From positions 1 to 64,000 of the forward strand of contig NZ_JAAABL010000017.1 of the NCBI RefSeq assembly GCF_009900765.1: a stretch of DNA of 64,000 nt. Reading direction: 5' to 3'. Positions 49,847 to 61,779 of this stretch are shown piece by piece. A program made the translations under genes and the position numbers. Positions within the stretch are counted from its first letter, which is position 1. Every line of letters starts with the position of its first letter. Below the pieces are notes generated by a model, which saw only the letters and a list, made by a program, of their open reading frames with translations, was not told where the DNA came from and did not search any database. Source of the DNA: Rhodovarius lipocyclicus (GTDB lineage Bacteria > Pseudomonadota > Alphaproteobacteria > Acetobacterales > Acetobacteraceae).

Positions 49847-50572
49847 TCACCCGCGCCGCCTGCGCTCGGTGGGGGAGGATTCCAGCACCGAGAGGCGGTC
49901 CTGCACCGGGTTCCAGGTGCAGTTCCAGCGCCGGGGCACGCCGCCGCGATGCAGCAGCAGCTCCAGCTCCCAGGCGGGCTGGCCGTGGCCGGCGCCCTCG
50001 GCCGCGGCGCGCACGCGCCAGCGGCTGCGGGCGGGGCTGGGGGCGGGGGTGTCGGTGTCGGGGCCCAGCAGCACCGTCAGCCCGCCGCCGGTTTCGGCCG
50101 CCAGCTGCAGGCGGCGGCAGGCGGTCATGTCCGGCCCCTCCCGCAGGGGCGAGTGCAGCAGGGTGGCGGCCACGGCGGGGCAGCGGGCGGCTTCCTCGGT
50201 GGCCCACAGCGCATCCTGCGCGCGGGGGGCGCGCACCAGCACCAGATGCTGCGGCGCCAGCCCCAGCCGGGCCAGCCCCTGCGGATAGGCATCCGGGTCC
50301 TGGCTGATCCACAGCACGCTGCCTGAGGGGTTCAGCGCCTGGGCGCGGGCCAGCAGCAGGGTGGCGAAGCCGGTGGCGGCCCCGGGCTCCGCCGCCAGGA
50401 TCTCATGCAGGCAGGCACCGGGCAGGCCGCCCTCGGGCAGGGTGGCGTCGATTTCCGGGCACAGGCTGATGCGCGGGCGGGTGCCCTGGGCGGCGCTGCC
50501 GCGCGCCAGCCGGGCCCGCAGGCTGGCCAGCAGGGCGGCGCGATCGGTCTCCATTTCTGTGGTGGTGGACAT
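49847..50572 (-). CDS. imuA: ImuA, SOS mutagenesis accessory protein
   Basis: The 241-aa protein is a RecA-like ImuA (SulA/recA-related): SLCPEIDATLPEGGLPGACLHEILAAEPGAATGFATLLLARA, VLWISQDPDAYPQGLARLGL, LVLVRAPRAQDALWATEEAARCPAVAATLL and LQLAAETGGGLTVLLGP. It forms the ImuA-ImuB-DnaE2 translesion complex in known systems. I start it at ATG 50572 (MSTTTEMETD); the frame is open to 50620 but there it overlaps the LexA box, which should be at or upstream of the promoter. ATG 50596 is inside the box and less likely. Confidence 0.88.
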   Translation of the reverse strand: MSTTTEMETDRAALLASLRARLARGSAAQGTRPRISLCPEIDATLPEGGLPGACLHEILAAEPGAATGFATLLLARAQALNPSGSVLWISQDPDAYPQGLARLGLAPQHLVLVRAPRAQDALWATEEAARCPAVAATLLHSPLREGPDMTACRRLQLAAETGGGLTVLLGPDTDTPAPSPARSRWRVRAAAEGAGHGQPAWELELLLHRGGVPRRWNCTWNPVQDRLSVLESSPTERRRRG

Positions 50573-50590
50573 GGGGGTGCCGGGAGGTTT

Positions 50591-50605
50591 GTTCATAATA
50601 TGTTC
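50591..50605. promoter_or_regulatory. LexA (SOS) box controlling imuAB
   Basis: GTTC-ATAATAT-GTTC (reading GAAC-ATATTAT-GAAC on the other strand) is an exact match to the direct-repeat LexA box of Alphaproteobacteria, GTTC-N7-GTTC. On the minus strand a -35-like TTGACT (50627-50622) lies 16 nt before it, so the box covers the -10 region of imuA. LexA repression with induction after DNA damage is expected. Confidence 0.85.
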
Positions 50606-50688
50606 TGTTTTTGCGGGCATGAGTCAAGCGCCTGGCGATGCAACCCGCCCGGGCTTCCGCCGTTGCCGCCGCAAGGGAGACGCCGTCC

Positions 50689-51423
50689 ATGGCTCGCCAC
50701 CTCATCGCCTCCGCCGGGCTGGCTCTGCTGTTGCAGGGCTGCGCCGGCCTGCCCGCCGACCAGGCGCAGGGCACCCCGGCCGAGCGCGTGGCGCGCGACA
50801 GCATGCTCAGCCTGCAGGCGAACGGGGTGTCGGTGGGGGCGGCGGTGGCGGTGCGGGATGCCGCCACCGGCGCCGCCCTGCTGCTGACCAACGCCCATGT
50901 CACCCGCCAGGCCGGAGAGGGGCTGACCGCCCGCCGCGCCGATGGGCAGCCGATGGGGGCGGTGCGGGTGCTGGCGACCTCCACGCGGATGGACCTGGCG
51001 GTGCTGTCCCTGCCCGAATCCACGCTGACCCCGGCCAGCCCCGGCACCGCCCCGCGCCCCGGCGCCCCGGTCTGGGCTATGGGGCCGGAGGGTCTGGGCC
51101 GCGCGCTGGCCAGCGGCGCGGTGGAGCGCCCCAGCCTGCGCCTGCGCCGCTTCGGCCTGGGCTTCACCGCCCGGCTGGGCGCGCTGATGGGGTTTTCCGG
51201 CGGGCCGGTGGTGGCGCGCGACGGCCGGGTGCTGGGCCTGACCACGGCCCTGGGCGATTCGGGGGCCGACCCCGTGGTCGCCAGCCTGACCGGCATGGAT
51301 CTGGGCGGGCTGGCCGGAGAGGGCAGGGAGGTCTTCGTCCTCTCGATCCAGGAGGCGGTGGCCGAGGCCCGGCGCCTGACCGCCCAGCCTTCGGCCGCCA
51401 CCCAGCGCGTCGCGGCGCGCTGA
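50689..51423 (+). CDS. Trypsin-like serine protease lipoprotein
   Basis: The 244-aa protein starts with a lipoprotein signal MARHLIASAGLALLLQGCAG (lipobox LLQG-C). Mature part: Asn-Ala-His in LLLTNAHVTR (catalytic His), RMDLAVLSL (catalytic Asp) and GFSGGPVVARDG (nucleophile Ser in GxSGGP), the S1 trypsin-like order of the DegP/HtrA family, without a PDZ domain. It would be anchored in the envelope and face the periplasm. It is divergent from imuA across the LexA box, so some SOS response is conceivable, but a site on its own side was not seen. The stop abuts the convergent motA stop (TGATCA). Confidence 0.85.
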   Translation: MARHLIASAGLALLLQGCAGLPADQAQGTPAERVARDSMLSLQANGVSVGAAVAVRDAATGAALLLTNAHVTRQAGEGLTARRADGQPMGAVRVLATSTRMDLAVLSLPESTLTPASPGTAPRPGAPVWAMGPEGLGRALASGAVERPSLRLRRFGLGFTARLGALMGFSGGPVVARDGRVLGLTTALGDSGADPVVASLTGMDLGGLAGEGREVFVLSIQEAVAEARRLTAQPSAATQRVAAR

Positions 51424-52290
51424 TCAGGCGATCTGCAATTCCTGCAGGCTGACTTCCAGCTCCTGGAAGCTGGGCATGGAGTGGCTGGGCGCCACCTTGC
51501 GGCCGGTCTCCACGCTGACCTGCGGCGCGTTGCCCTGCAGATGCGCCACGATCACGGCGCGGATCACCTCGTAATAGAGGCATTCCTCCTCCACCACCGC
51601 CGTCAGCCGGGCCGCGATCGGGCCCATCAGCCCATAGGCCAGCAGCACGCCCAGGAAGGTGCCGACCAGCGCGCCGCCGATCATGCCGCCCAGCACGGTG
51701 GGGGGCTGGTCGATGCTGCCCATGGTCTTCACCACGCCCAGCACGGCCGCCACGATGCCCAGCGCCGGCAGGGCGTCGGCGATGTTCTGGATGGCGTGGG
51801 CCGCGTGCATCTCCTCGTGCTTGATCTTCTTCAGCTCGCGCGCCATCACGTCCTCGATCTGGTGCGGATCGTCGGCGTTCATGCCCACCATGCGCAGGTA
51901 ATCGCAGATCAGCGCCGTGGCGTGGTGGTCGGCCTTGATCTTGGGGAATTTGGCGAAGGCGGCGCTTTCCTCCGGCTTCTCGATGTGGGGTTCGAGGGCC
52001 ATGGCGCCCTTGGTCTGGGCCAGGCGCACGAAATAGAACATCAGCGACAGCAGCTCGACATAGTCGTGCTTGTGGAAGCGGCAGCCCTTCATGGTCTTTC
52101 CGAAGCCGCCGAGCGTGTGCTTCAGGTCATGCGTGGAGTTGGACATGATGAAGGCGCCGATGGCGGCGCCGCCGATCATCATCCCCTCCAGCGGGACGGC
52201 GTGCAGGATGATGCCGAAGCTGCCGCCGGAGATGGCATAGCCGCCGAACACCGTGCCCAGCAGGAACAGGAAGCCACCGATCGTGTTCAT
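51424..52290 (-). CDS. motA: Flagellar motor stator protein MotA
   Basis: The 288-aa membrane protein has four membrane segments, N-terminal IGGFLFLLGTVFGGYAISGG and PLEGMMIGGAAIGAFIM, and two in the second half, NIADALPALGIVAAVLGVVKTMG (with the conserved Pro of the proton path) and MIGGALVGTFLGVLLAYGLMGPIAARL. The cytoplasmic loop between contains the charged region that contacts FliG. It pairs with MotB to form the stator unit. MotB overlaps its start by 4 bp. Confidence 0.96.
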   Translation of the reverse strand: MNTIGGFLFLLGTVFGGYAISGGSFGIILHAVPLEGMMIGGAAIGAFIMSNSTHDLKHTLGGFGKTMKGCRFHKHDYVELLSLMFYFVRLAQTKGAMALEPHIEKPEESAAFAKFPKIKADHHATALICDYLRMVGMNADDPHQIEDVMARELKKIKHEEMHAAHAIQNIADALPALGIVAAVLGVVKTMGSIDQPPTVLGGMIGGALVGTFLGVLLAYGLMGPIAARLTAVVEEECLYYEVIRAVIVAHLQGNAPQVSVETGRKVAPSHSMPSFQELEVSLQELQIA

Positions 52291-53366
52291 CGGGCGCGGT
52301 CTCCGGCGGTGGGGGCTGGGGTGGCGCGGGGCGCGTCGCTCAGCCGCAGCATGGTGATGGCCACGCGGCGGTTGCCGGCGGCCTGGGGGTTGTCGGGGAT
52401 GTGCAGGTCCCGGTCGGCCGCCCCGGTCACGGCGCGGAAGCGCTGGTCGGCCACGCCCGCCTCGGTCAGCAGGCGGCGGGCGGCGTTGGCGCGCTCGGCC
52501 GAGAGTTCCCAGTTGCTGCGCCCCTCCCCGCGGAAGGGCACCGAATCGGTGTGGCCGGTGATCTGGATCGGATTGGGCAGACGGGCCGCGGCCAGCGCCA
52601 CGGCGCGGATCAGCGCCCGGGTGCGGTCATTGGGCTGGGCACTGCCGGAGGTGAACATGGCCTGGCCATCCGCGTCGATCAGCTGGATTCGCAGCCCCTC
52701 GGGCGTGATCTCCACCGAGACCTGCTGCGCCATCTCGGCGGTGGCGGGGTTCTGGCGGATCTCCTCCCGCAGCTGGTCGGCGGCCTGTTCCATCGCCGCC
52801 TGCTCCCGCCGGGCGAGCTCGGCGCGCAGGGCCATGTCGGTCAGCCGGGCGGCGTCGCTGTCGCGCGCGGCGGCCTGGGCCGCGCCCTGGTCCCGGCCGG
52901 CGCCTTGGCGCCCACCCCCGGGCTGGCCCGGCTGGGCCATGGCCACGGTGCGCTGGGCTTCCTCCGCCTCCCCGGGTGGGCCCTGGCGGGAAGAGGTGGG
53001 GGGCTGTTCCAGCTCGTCCGACTCATCCTCGATGTCCAGCCGGGTGGGGTTGTGGCCGCGTTCCGCCCGGATGGCGCCGGCGTCGCGCGCCATCTGGCCC
53101 ACGCTGTTCATGGTGGTGCCGCCGAAGGGCTGCCCCATGCCGGAGGAGCCGGAGGACAGCGCGTTGCTGGGGGCGAAGTAGTCCGCCAGGCCCCGGCGCT
53201 GTTCCTCCGTGGTGGCGTTCAGCAGCCACATCAGCAGGAAGAAGGCCATCATCGCGGTCACGAAATCGGCGTAGGCGACCTTCCAGGCACCGCCATGGTG
53301 GCCGCCGCCGCCTTCCTCGTATTTCTTGACGACGATGGTCACGCCATCGCCCTTCTTCCTGGCCAT
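52287..53366 (-). CDS. motB: Flagellar motor stator protein MotB
   Basis: The 359-aa protein has the N-terminal MotB signature KVAYADFVTAMMAFFLLMWLLNAT with the Asp of the proton channel (Asp in YADFVTAMMAFF) and a C-terminal OmpA-like peptidoglycan-binding domain (ITGHTDSVPFRGEGRSNWELSAERANAARRLLTEAGV, NRRVAITMLR). Between them lies a long Gln/Ala/Arg-rich linker with a helical segment. A start at ATG 53366 gives MARKKGDGVTIVVKKYEEGGGGHHGGAWK, normal for the family. The stop-start overlap with motA indicates coupling. Confidence 0.95.
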   Translation of the reverse strand: MARKKGDGVTIVVKKYEEGGGGHHGGAWKVAYADFVTAMMAFFLLMWLLNATTEEQRRGLADYFAPSNALSSGSSGMGQPFGGTTMNSVGQMARDAGAIRAERGHNPTRLDIEDESDELEQPPTSSRQGPPGEAEEAQRTVAMAQPGQPGGGRQGAGRDQGAAQAAARDSDAARLTDMALRAELARREQAAMEQAADQLREEIRQNPATAEMAQQVSVEITPEGLRIQLIDADGQAMFTSGSAQPNDRTRALIRAVALAAARLPNPIQITGHTDSVPFRGEGRSNWELSAERANAARRLLTEAGVADQRFRAVTGAADRDLHIPDNPQAAGNRRVAITMLRLSDAPRATPAPTAGDRAR

Positions 53367-53675
53367 TCTGCGCCCTGTTCCGCTTTTGGGGTCGGCTTCT
53401 GCGGCGGGCGCGCCGCCCCCCTGGCGGGGGAGGCGGGGCACACCGCGGGCGCAGCATGGCCGCCCGCGATGAACGCCCGCCTAACGCCGGCGAGCGGAGC
53501 CGGAGGGGCCCGAACCGGGGCTTAAAGCGGGCATCGGTTACAAAATGGCATATTTCTGCGCCGCAGCGGCGTGGGCTTGGTTGCGGGGGCTGCTTCCCCA
53601 TGGTAAGGCCGCCCGGCCGCCGCGACAGGGGTTCCTCTGCCGTGGCAACCGCACATCAAAAGCCGGGTATCGCCA
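53367..53675. other. Intergenic region between motB and atpH
   Basis: About 309 bp without a credible gene. It must hold the promoters of the divergent motBA and atpHAGDC operons. GC content is high except for 53525-53560, an AT-richer patch. Several weak GC hairpins occur; I cannot point to a convincing promoter. Confidence 0.5.
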
Positions 53676-55804
<2,129 letters not shown>

Positions 55805-55813
55805 GAGGGCAGG

Positions 55814-56689
55814 ATGCCGAGCCTCAAGAGCCTCAGGCTCCGGATCAACAGCGTCAAATCGACGCGCAAGATCACGGAAGCCATGAAGCTGGTGGCCGCC
55901 GCCAAGCTGCGCCGCGCGCAGCAGCAGGCCGAGGCCGCCCGCCCCTATGCCGAGCGCATGGCCCGCATGCTGGGTGCCCTGGGCGCCGCCGTCGCCGGCG
56001 AGCCCGAGGCGCCGAAGCTGCTGGTCGGCACCGGCAAGTCCGACATCTACCTGCTGGTGGTGGTGTCCGCCGAGCGCGGCCTGTGCGGCCCGTTCAACAG
56101 CAATATCGGCCGTTTCGCCCGCAACCGCGTCCGTGAACTGGAAGCGGCGGGCAAGACGGTGAAGCTGATGTCGGTGGGCCGCAAGGCGGCCTCCTATCTG
56201 AAGCGCGAATTCGCGGACCGTTTCGTGGGCGAGGTCTCCTTCGCCAACCAGAAGCGCGTCAGCTTCGATGACGCCTCCTCCGTCGCTGCCTCGATCACGG
56301 CGCAGCTCGAGGACGGCGCCTTCGACGTGTGCGAGCTGCTGTACAACCGCTTCGTCAGCGTCATCAGCCAGACGCCTTCCGCCCAGCAGCTGATCCCGGC
56401 CGAAGTGCCGGAGGCCGCCGGCGAAAGCGCCCAGGCCCAGTATGACTTCGAGCCGTCGGAAGAAGAGATCCTGACCAAGCTGCTGCCGCGGAACCTGGCG
56501 ATCCAGGTCTATCGCGCGCTGCTGGAATCGGGTGCCGGCTTCTACGGCAGCCAGATGGCCGCGATGGACAGCGCGACGCGCAACGCCGGCCAGATGATCA
56601 ACAAGCTTACGCTGAATTACAACCGCACCCGCCAGGCCAACATCACCCGCGAGCTGATCGAGATCATCTCCGGGGCTGAGGCGGTTTAA
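55814..56689 (+). CDS. atpG: ATP synthase F1 subunit gamma
   Basis: The 291-aa central stalk subunit begins with the N-terminal helix MPSLKSLRLRINSVKSTRKITEAMKLVAAAKLRRAQ, has SAERGLCGPFNSNIGRFARNRV (conserved GLCG), and ends with the C-terminal helix MAAMDSATRNAGQMINKLTLNYNRTRQANITRELIEIISGAEA. Rotation of this subunit drives catalysis in the beta subunits. Located between atpA and atpD. Confidence 0.97.
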   Translation: MPSLKSLRLRINSVKSTRKITEAMKLVAAAKLRRAQQQAEAARPYAERMARMLGALGAAVAGEPEAPKLLVGTGKSDIYLLVVVSAERGLCGPFNSNIGRFARNRVRELEAAGKTVKLMSVGRKAASYLKREFADRFVGEVSFANQKRVSFDDASSVAASITAQLEDGAFDVCELLYNRFVSVISQTPSAQQLIPAEVPEAAGESAQAQYDFEPSEEEILTKLLPRNLAIQVYRALLESGAGFYGSQMAAMDSATRNAGQMINKLTLNYNRTRQANITRELIEIISGAEAV

Positions 56690-58132
<1,443 letters not shown>

Positions 58133-58136
58133 TCAC

Positions 58137-58550
58137 ATGGCCGGCACTTTCCTCCTCGAACTGGTGAGCCCTGAGAAGCTCCTCCTCTCCCGCCAGGTGG
58201 AGATGGTGGTGATCCCGGCCGCCGAAGGCGAGCTGGGCGTGCTGCCGGGCCACGTGCCTGCGATCGTGAGCCTGCGCGGCGGCGCCGTGCGCGTGTATGA
58301 AGGCGGCCAGGTGACGGAGAGCCTCTTCGTCCCCGCCGGCTTCGCCGAGGTGACGCCCGAGCGCGTGACGGTGCTGGCCGATGAGGCCTCCCCGCTCGCC
58401 ACGCTCAGCCGCGCCAAGGCCGAGGCCGACCTGGCGGCAGCCGAGGCGGATTACGCCGCCGCGGCCACCGACACCCCGGAAAAGCGGGAGGCCGCCATGG
58501 ACCGCCTGCTGTCCATGCGGGTGAAGAAGGAGCTGGCGGAGGCGGCCTGA
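58137..58550 (+). CDS. atpC: ATP synthase F1 subunit epsilon
   Basis: The 137-aa subunit has the N-terminal beta sandwich (LLSRQVEMVVIPAAEGELGVLPGHVPAIVSLRGGAVRVYE) and a C-terminal helical hairpin (RAKAEADLAAAEADYAAA, KREAAMDRLLSMRVKKELAEAA). It sits on the central stalk and can inhibit hydrolysis. It is the last gene of the operon, followed by a strong terminator. The F0 genes are not in this window, the usual split in Alphaproteobacteria. Confidence 0.95.
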   Translation: MAGTFLLELVSPEKLLLSRQVEMVVIPAAEGELGVLPGHVPAIVSLRGGAVRVYEGGQVTESLFVPAGFAEVTPERVTVLADEASPLATLSRAKAEADLAAAEADYAAAATDTPEKREAAMDRLLSMRVKKELAEAA

Positions 58551-58576
58551 GGCCCCTTTGCCAAGCCAAGCGGAAG

Positions 58577-58601
58577 GGCGGCCCCAGCGGCCGCCTTTTT
58601 T
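58577..58601 (+). terminator. Rho-independent terminator after atpC
   Basis: GGCGGCC (58577-58583) pairs with GGCCGCC (58589-58595) around a 5-nt loop and is followed by six T. It closes the atpHAGDC operon. Confidence 0.85.
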
Positions 58602-58664
58602 GTGTCCGCTCGCAGCGAATCCACCGCTTGCATCCGGCCCCGCAAACGGGAAAAAACCCAATCC

Positions 58665-59501
58665 ATGAAGCACTGGAATCTGGAAGACATCGCCTGGGAC
58701 CGATTCGACCCGAGCCTTGTCGATCCCGACATCATCCCCCTGGTCAAGGCCGCGGCCATGGTGGAGCGCAATGGGGATGATTACGCGCTCTATCTGCACG
58801 GCGTGTTCGCCGATGACCCGGACTTCCACGCGGCCTCCGAGCACTGGGCGACCGAGGAGGTGCAGCATGGCGACGCGCTGGGCCGCTGGGCCTCGCTGGC
58901 CGACCCCTCCTTCGACTACATGTCGGCCTTCGCGCGCTATCGCGCCGGCTACAAGATCGACGTGAAGGCCGATGCCTCGATCCGGGGTTCGCGCTCCGGC
59001 GAGCTGGTGGCGCGCTGCATCGTGGAGACGGGCACCTCCAGCTACTACACCGCCCTGGCGGATGCGACGCGGGAGCCGGTGCTGCAGCAGGTCTGCCGCC
59101 TGATCGCGGCCGACGAGTACCGCCACTTCAAGCTGTTCTATGACCACCTGAAGCGCTACCTGGAGCGGGAGAAGCTGTCCCACTGGCAGCGGCTGAAGGT
59201 GGCGGCGGGCCGGGCCACGGAATCCGAGGATGACGAGCTGGCCTTCGCCTTCCACTGCTCGAACGAGACGGAAGGCACGCCCTATGACCACACCCGCTGC
59301 ATCACGGGCTACATGGCGCGGGCCATGCGCTTCTATCAGTTCTCGCACCTGGACCGGGGGATGGGCATGATGTTCAAGGCGGTGGGCTTCAGCCCGCGCG
59401 GCCGTGCCTCGCGCCTCGCGGCCCATGCGGCCTTCCGGCTGGTGAAATGGCGCCAGAAGAAATACGAACGCGCGCTGGACAGCTACAAGGCCGCGGCGTG
59501 A
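58665..59501 (+). CDS. Ferritin-like diiron protein (four-helix bundle)
   Basis: The 278-aa protein has a complete set of diiron ligands in the order of ferritin-like and acyl-ACP desaturase proteins: Glu in AAAMVERNGDDYALYL, ExxH in WATEEVQHGDAL, Glu in RCIVETGTSSYYTAL and ExxH in AADEYRHFKLF. The C-terminal 90 residues are basic and helical and might bind a membrane or nucleic acid. The fold suggests an oxidase, desaturase or peroxide scavenger; the substrate is unknown. The ATG at 58665 is preceded by a poor ribosome binding site. Its stop overlaps the GTG of the xylanase gene (GTGA), an unusual pairing. Confidence 0.82.
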   Translation: MKHWNLEDIAWDRFDPSLVDPDIIPLVKAAAMVERNGDDYALYLHGVFADDPDFHAASEHWATEEVQHGDALGRWASLADPSFDYMSAFARYRAGYKIDVKADASIRGSRSGELVARCIVETGTSSYYTALADATREPVLQQVCRLIAADEYRHFKLFYDHLKRYLEREKLSHWQRLKVAAGRATESEDDELAFAFHCSNETEGTPYDHTRCITGYMARAMRFYQFSHLDRGMGMMFKAVGFSPRGRASRLAAHAAFRLVKWRQKKYERALDSYKAAA

Positions 59502-60595
59502 GGCGCCGCACGGCGCTGGGTCTGGCCGCCGCCCTGCCTGCCTGCGCCAGGGCCCAGCAGGCCCCCCGGCCCGACACGCTGCGCGCCATCGCGCGCGCTG
59601 CCGGCCGTGGCTTCGGCGCCGCCGTCCGCGCGGACCTGCTGGCCAGCGACCCCGCCTATGCGGCCCTGTTCGCGGCCGAGGCGGAATTGCTGACCCCCGA
59701 ATGGGAAGGCAAATGGCTGGCCCTGCAGCCGGAGGAAGGCAAGTTCGACTTCTCCGCCCTCAACGCCATCATCGCCTTCGCCCAGGCCAACCGCCAGCGC
59801 GTGCGCGGCCACGCCCTGCTGTGGCAGGAGGCGATCCCCCCCTGGGTCGCCACCGCCCTGGCCGAGAGCCCGGAGCGCGCCCGCGCGGTGATGGAGGCCC
59901 ATTTCTCCACCGTGCTGAACACCACCCGCGCGCATATCCGCGACTGGGATGTGGTGAATGAGCCCATCGCCAACCCCGCCGGCGCCGATGTGCCGCAGGC
60001 GGGCGACAACCCGATGCGCGACACCCCCTGGTTCCGCGCCCTGGGCCCCGATTATGTCGAGATCGCGCTGCGCGCCGCCCGCGCCCAGGACGCGACGCTG
60101 CGCCTGACGCTGAACGAATACGGCATTGAGGAAGCCACCCCGGACGCGGAGGAAAAGCGCACCCGCCTGCTCGCGCTGCTGCGCCGGCTGCTGGACCGCA
60201 ACTGCCCGCTGGATGCGCTGGGCATCCAGGCGCATCTGCAGATGCGCAAGCCCTTCGACCCCGCGCCCTTCGCCCGCTTCCTGGAGCAGGTGCGGGTCAT
60301 GGGCCTGGCCATCCTGATCACGGAGCTGGACGTGCGCGAGCCCGACACGCTGGCCGCGGACATCCCCGCCCGCGACGCGGCGGTGGCCGAGCGGGTGAAG
60401 CTGTTCCTGGATACCGCGATCGGCGCGGGCTGCCGCACCGTCATCACCTGGGGCCTGACCGACCGCAATTCCTGGCTGGGCAGCGAGCCGGGCGTGGCCC
60501 GCCCCGATGGCGTGGCCACCCGGGGCCTGCCCTTCGACGAGGCGCTGCAACGCAAGCCGATGTGGCAGGCGATCGCCTCGGCGCTGCGCGGATAG
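59498..60595 (+). CDS. GH10 family endo-1,4-beta-xylanase-like glycoside hydrolase
   Basis: The 365-aa protein has a signal-like N-terminus (MRRRTALGLAAALPACARAQ; twin-arginine-like and possibly lipoprotein) and then the GH10 barrel: FDFSALNAIIAFAQANRQRVRGHALLWQ, acid/base Glu in RDWDVVNEPIANP, GIQAHLQMRKPFD, nucleophile Glu in ILITELDVREPD and ITWGLTDRNSWLG. Xylanases hydrolyse xylan or related glycans. The GTG at 59498 overlaps the stop of the diiron gene. The N-terminal part before the barrel is shorter than in many secreted xylanases and no binding module is present, so a periplasmic role on oligosaccharides or on the cell's own glycans is possible. Confidence 0.88.
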   Translation: MRRRTALGLAAALPACARAQQAPRPDTLRAIARAAGRGFGAAVRADLLASDPAYAALFAAEAELLTPEWEGKWLALQPEEGKFDFSALNAIIAFAQANRQRVRGHALLWQEAIPPWVATALAESPERARAVMEAHFSTVLNTTRAHIRDWDVVNEPIANPAGADVPQAGDNPMRDTPWFRALGPDYVEIALRAARAQDATLRLTLNEYGIEEATPDAEEKRTRLLALLRRLLDRNCPLDALGIQAHLQMRKPFDPAPFARFLEQVRVMGLAILITELDVREPDTLAADIPARDAAVAERVKLFLDTAIGAGCRTVITWGLTDRNSWLGSEPGVARPDGVATRGLPFDEALQRKPMWQAIASALRG

Positions 60596-60699
60596 CGCGC
60601 AGAAATCCCGCCCGGCGGGCACCGCGCCTCCATAACCCATCTTGGAACCGGCGCGCAGCCGTTCCACCATGGCGCCGATAGACTGGAGCCTGACCCGCC

Positions 60700-61665
60700 A
60701 TGACCCTGACGCGCCGCAACGCCCTGGCCGCGCCCCTCGCGCTGGCCGCCACCAACGCCCGGGCCCAGGCATGGCCGGACCGGCCGCTGCGCTGGGTGGT
60801 GGGCTATCCGCCCGGCGGTGCCTCCGATGCCTTCGCGCGGCTCATCGCGGGGCTGATGGGCCCGAAGCTGGGGCAGAATGTGGTGGTCGAGAACCGCCCC
60901 GGCGGCGGCGCCGTGCTGGCCAGCGAGATCGTGGCCCGCGCCCCCGCCGACGGCTACACCTGGATGCATGTGGACAACGGCATCCTGACCTATAACCCCG
61001 CCCTCTACAGCCGCCTGCCCTACAACCCGGATACCGATTTCACCGGGGTCGGCTTCATCGGCCGCTTCCCGCTTTATATCGTGGTACCGGCCAATTCGCC
61101 CTGGAGCACCTTCGCCGAGTATCTGGCGGCCTCACGCCGGCAGGCGCCGAATTACGGCACCCCCGCCGTCGCCAGCCCGCACCACCTGGCGATGGAGATG
61201 GTGAAGCGCCGCACGGGCCTGGAAGCCACGCATGTGCCCTTCCGCGGCGGCCCCGCCGCCATTCAGGAGCTGCTGGCCGGCAATATCGAAAGCGTGGTGA
61301 TCGATTGCGCCACCGGCCTGCCCTATATCCGCGATGGCCGGGTGAAGGCGCTGGCGGTGTTCAATGAGGCCCGCAGCCCCGAGGCCCCCAACGTGCCCAC
61401 CCTGCGCGAACTCGGCTATGCCGATGCCGTGGCCTATGGCTGGCAGGGCATGAGCGTGGCCAAGGCCACCCCCGCCCCCATCGTGGAGCGCCTGTCGCGC
61501 GACATGATGGCCGTGATCCAGGGGCCGGAGCTGACCAGCCGCTTCGCCACGCTGGGCATCGAGTACCGCCCCTGGAGCCCCGCCGAATTCGCCACCTTCG
61601 TCGAGGGCGAGAACCGCGTGTGGCGCCCGCTGATCCGGGAGCTGGGCATCCGGCTGGACGGCTGA
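60700..61665 (+). CDS. Bug/TctC-family substrate-binding protein (orphan)
   Basis: The 321-aa protein has an unusually short signal (MTLTRRNALAAPLALAATNARAQ) with a twin-arginine, then the Bug fold: PLRWVVGYPPGGASDAFARLIAGLM, VVVENRPGGGAVLASEIVARAPADGYT, GTPAVASPHHLAMEMVKRRTG, HVPFRGGPAAIQELLAGNIESVVID and a C-terminal LSRDMMAVIQGPELTSRFATLG. No TctA or TctB gene lies next to it, as is common for orphan Bug proteins, which may serve a distant permease or act in sensing. It is preceded by 104 bp after the xylanase gene. Confidence 0.88.
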   Translation: MTLTRRNALAAPLALAATNARAQAWPDRPLRWVVGYPPGGASDAFARLIAGLMGPKLGQNVVVENRPGGGAVLASEIVARAPADGYTWMHVDNGILTYNPALYSRLPYNPDTDFTGVGFIGRFPLYIVVPANSPWSTFAEYLAASRRQAPNYGTPAVASPHHLAMEMVKRRTGLEATHVPFRGGPAAIQELLAGNIESVVIDCATGLPYIRDGRVKALAVFNEARSPEAPNVPTLRELGYADAVAYGWQGMSVAKATPAPIVERLSRDMMAVIQGPELTSRFATLGIEYRPWSPAEFATFVEGENRVWRPLIRELGIRLDG

Positions 61666-61728
61666 TCCGCGCCGGCGGCATGGGTGGGCGCCTGGACCCC
61701 CATCCGGCCGCCGCCTATCCTCCCGGCC

Positions 61729-61779
61729 ATGGAGGAAACCCAGCTGCACCCTGACAGCACGCGGCCCCGCGCCGCATGA
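61729..61779 (+). CDS. Possible 16-aa leader peptide coupled to the MFS gene
   Basis: The short frame MEETQLHPDSTRPRAA starts at 61729 and its TGA overlaps the ATG of the MFS gene (ATGA at 61776-61779). There is no other ribosome binding site before the MFS start, so translation of the exporter may depend on re-initiation after this peptide. The upstream site for the leader itself is weak, so the call is tentative. Confidence 0.3.
   Translation: MEETQLHPDSTRPRAA

Noticed and set aside
50596-50620. Upstream starts for imuA at 50620 and 50596
   Set aside because: They overlap the LexA box and promoter, which should lie outside the coding region.
53367-53675. Specific sigma-70 promoter for the atp operon
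   Set aside because: Several weak -35/-10 combinations are possible, none with convincing matches and spacing, so I give no site.
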